NCBI RefSeq assembly: GCF_000739575.1 | Contig: NZ_BBJO01000031.1 | Span: 50,206 to 114,205 of the forward strand | DNA: 64,000 nucleotides | From: Halobellus rufus | GTDB taxonomy: Archaea > Halobacteriota > Halobacteria > Halobacteriales > Haloferacaceae | Direction of reading: 5' to 3' | In this document: one piece after another, positions 62,445 through 64,000 of the stretch | Layout of the letters: each line of letters starts with the position of its first letter | Numbering within the stretch: position 1 is the first letter of the stretch | Notes under the pieces: generated by a model | Seen by the model: the letters and a program-made list of their open reading frames with translations, nothing else | What the model was told of the DNA's origin: nothing | The model's database searches: none | Position numbers and translations under genes: made by a program

Positions 62445-62516
62445 TGGACTCGCCGGGATTTGAACCCGGGGCCTCTCCCATGCCAAGGGAGTGATCTACC
62501 CCTGATCTACGAGCCC
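62445..62516 (-). tRNA. tRNA-Ala (GGC)
   Basis: 72 nt, intron-free. Acceptor stem GGGCTCG / CGAGTCC with discriminator A; D stem GATC/GATC; anticodon arm CTCCC-TTGGCAT-GGGAG with anticodon GGC; T arm CCGGG-TTCAAAT-CCCGG. The G3:U70 wobble, main identity element for alanyl-tRNA synthetase, is present. 3' CCA is not encoded. A TATA-like CCTTAAGAAC (62548-62557 on the minus strand) lies ~35 bases upstream. Confidence 0.96.
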
Positions 62517-62681
62517 TCGTTCGCACTCGTCCGTATTCCGCTTTCGTTCTTAAGGGCTTCGACTTGCCGAACGTCGACCGCGGGTCGGAATCCTTTTGTC
62601 GACCACGGAGGAGAGTACAGACGGGAACAGCACGGCCGCAAATCTGACTCGCCGCCTCGCGCGGCTTGGGATTGCGGAAGT

Positions 62682-62717
62682 GCGATGTCGCCGACACCGT
62701 CGGCCGCATCACATCGC
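62682..62717 (+). promoter_or_regulatory. Nested inverted repeats in the rps15 upstream region
   Basis: An outer stem GCGATGT (62682-62688) / ACATCGC (62711-62717) encloses an inner hairpin GCCGAC-ACC-GTCGGC (62690-62704). It ends 35 bases before the rps15 ATG. If transcribed it would form a stable leader structure; see findings. Confidence 0.4.
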
Positions 62718-62751
62718 GTATTCTGCGGTCTGTGCCGTTCCAACCCAAACA

Positions 62752-63219
62752 ATGGCACGAATGCACACCCGCCGCCGCGGCTCGTCCGGTTCGGACAAGC
62801 CGGTGGCAGACGAACCCCCGGAGTGGAGTGACGTCGAAGCAGACGACATCGAAGCGCGCGTCGTCGAGCTCGCAGAGCAGGGCCACGAGCCGAGCCAGAT
62901 CGGCCTGAAGCTGCGCGACGAGGGCGTCAAGGGCGTTCCCGTCCCCGACGTCAAGCTCGCGACCGGCAAGAAGGTGACCACGATCCTCGAGGAGAACGAC
63001 GCGTCCCCGGAGATCCCCGAGGACCTCCGGAACCTGATGGAGCGCGCCGTGCGCCTCCGCCGCCACGTCAACGAGAACCAGCAGGACATGCAGAACAAGC
63101 GCGCCCTGCAGAACACCGAGTCGAAGATCCGTCGCCTCGCGGACTACTACCGCGGCGACGAGCTCGACGAGGACTTCACGTACACCTTCGACGTCGCGGT
63201 CAAACTCCTCGAAGAGTAA
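62752..63219 (+). CDS. rps15: 30S ribosomal protein S15
   Basis: A 155-residue archaeal S15 (eukaryotic S13 type): N-terminal extension MARMHTRRRGSSGSDKPVAD, then EWSDVEADDIEARVVELAEQ, and the S15 core with PEIPEDLRNLMERAVRLRRHVNENQQDMQNKRALQNTESKIRRLADYYR. It binds the central domain of 16S rRNA. recJ-like gene starts 15 bases downstream. Confidence 0.97.
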   Translation: MARMHTRRRGSSGSDKPVADEPPEWSDVEADDIEARVVELAEQGHEPSQIGLKLRDEGVKGVPVPDVKLATGKKVTTILEENDASPEIPEDLRNLMERAVRLRRHVNENQQDMQNKRALQNTESKIRRLADYYRGDELDEDFTYTFDVAVKLLEE

Positions 63220-63234
63220 CTCCCACACGCACAG

Positions 63235-64000
63235 ATGGCATCTCGATCCGACACCGCCGCCGACGCGAACGCCCCCACCGAGAGCGCGGCCGACGCGCTC
63301 GCGAGGGCCTCGTTCGTCCGCGTCGTCGCGGCGGCCGACGGCGACTCGCTGGCGGCCGCCGGCCTGCTCGCGCGAGGGCTCCGACGCGCCGACGTGCCGT
63401 TCCACGTGCGCGTCGCCTCGCTCGGAGCCGACGCGCCCGCGGCCGGCGACGGCGTCTTGGCGGCCGTCGGATCGACGCTTCCGACCGCGGACGTGACGAT
63501 CGCCCCAGACGGCGAACCGGCGAGTCTCCGCGCCTACGAGGTGGCGAAGACGCTCGCGGACGGCCGGGGGACGACCGATGTCGACCCGGCACTCGCGCTC
63601 GCTGGCGTCGTCGCCGCCGGCGACCACCCGTCGTCGACGGCCGGACCGCTCGTCGAGGCGGCCGTCGAATCCGGCGCGCTCGTCCGACGGCCCGGCGTCG
63701 CGATACCGACCGACGACGTCGTCGACGGACTGGCGCACTCGACGCTGCTGCACGCGCCGTTCTCCGGCGACAGCGAGGCCGTCGCAGACGAACTCGGCTC
63801 GATGTCGGGCGACGGATCCGACGCACTCGACGACGAGGCCCGGCGATCGATCGCCTCGCTCGTCGCGCTCGCGGTCGCCGGCGACGACGACGCGACGGGA
63901 CGGGCCGCGACCGCGGTCGAGCGGGCGCTTCGCCCCTACGCGACCCCGGACGGCCCGATGGCGACGCTCGGTGGCTTCGCCGACGTGCTGAACGCCGTCG
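63235..64000 (+). CDS. RecJ-like DHH-family protein with degenerate motif I, N-terminal part
   Basis: Open to the end of the window (255 codons visible). FVRVVAAADGDSLAAAGLLARGLRRADVPF aligns with DHH motif I (H-x-D-x-D-G), but the metal ligands are replaced (A-A-D-G-D-S). ALAGVVAAGDHPSSTAGPLVEAA is the usual place of a later motif. Haloarchaea encode several RecJ/GAN paralogues; the one beside rps15 often has lost the metal site, so it may be a structural subunit, by analogy to Cdc45. Co-transcribed with rps15. Confidence 0.8.
   Translation, partial: MASRSDTAADANAPTESAADALARASFVRVVAAADGDSLAAAGLLARGLRRADVPFHVRVASLGADAPAAGDGVLAAVGSTLPTADVTIAPDGEPASLRAYEVAKTLADGRGTTDVDPALALAGVVAAGDHPSSTAGPLVEAAVESGALVRRPGVAIPTDDVVDGLAHSTLLHAPFSGDSEAVADELGSMSGDGSDALDDEARRSIASLVALAVAGDDDATGRAATAVERALRPYATPDGPMATLGGFADVLNAV

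Overview
The window is a piece of a haloarchaeal (class Halobacteria) chromosome. The evidence is high GC content with strongly acidic predicted proteins, archaeal information-processing genes (RNase P proteins Rpp30 and Pop5, proteasome alpha subunit PsmA, archaeal S15), TATA-box promoters with leaderless starts, Tat-type lipoprotein signals, a PGF-CTERM-like surface protein, the PurN-PurH fusion and a GfcR-type regulator. The genus cannot be fixed from the sequence alone.

Layout. (1) 1-12.4 kb is a conserved housekeeping segment: the end of an M20 peptidase, a PGF-CTERM-like protein, the rnp3 / methyltransferase / rnp2 / psmA cluster (the methyltransferase carries a 1-nt frameshift in a G run), a winged-helix regulator, an NRDE protein, a universal stress protein, purNH divergent from purB, zinc glucose dehydrogenase with gfcR, a glutaredoxin and a conserved haloarchaeal protein. 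(2) 12.4-40.4 kb is an accessory catabolic region. It begins with a LigM/DesA-like O-demethylase, an ACT-domain protein and an aroD, then an amidohydrolase-Rieske ferredoxin operon with an IclR regulator. It continues with an MBL hydrolase, a zinc dehydrogenase and a TRAP transporter (DctQM, DctP, a USP, an AEC permease), followed by an SDR, glycerate kinase, 2-hydroxyacid dehydrogenase, RraA-like protein, a second IclR and an extended SDR. It ends with an aldo/keto reductase, a glycerol-dehydrogenase-like enzyme, a ribose-type ABC transporter, a second 2-hydroxyacid dehydrogenase, another SDR and a third IclR. Long AT-rich, gene-poor gaps (about 15.24-15.7, 31.5-32.2, 39.2-39.6 and 40.4-41.1 kb) separate these blocks, which suggests cassette-wise assembly. 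(3) 42.1-54.7 kb is a complete form I aerobic CO dehydrogenase cluster, transcribed leftward as coxG-coxM-coxS-coxL-(CoxL tail)-XdhC/YHS-coxD-coxE-DUF364-XdhC, with moeA and a MobA/MocA-like gene divergent from it. CoxL carries the form I active-site motif AYRCSFR. Its C-terminal tail is in another frame, as if one base were missing. (4) 54.7-64 kb returns to core genes: small DNA-binding proteins, a stand-alone trpB, a MetE-like methyltransferase, a membrane glycosyltransferase, a VOC protein, two Tat lipoproteins, tRNA-Ala(GGC), rps15 and the start of a RecJ-like gene.

Taken together, the catabolic part suggests import of organic and sugar acids (TRAP) and sugars or polyols (ABC), oxidation by several dehydrogenases, and entry into central metabolism through glycerate or hydroxyacid steps, under local IclR control. 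Several perfect palindromes sit at the expected operator positions. The CO dehydrogenase cluster would add electrons from atmospheric or photochemically produced CO. Substrates of the transporters and dehydrogenases are inferred only from family membership and context.
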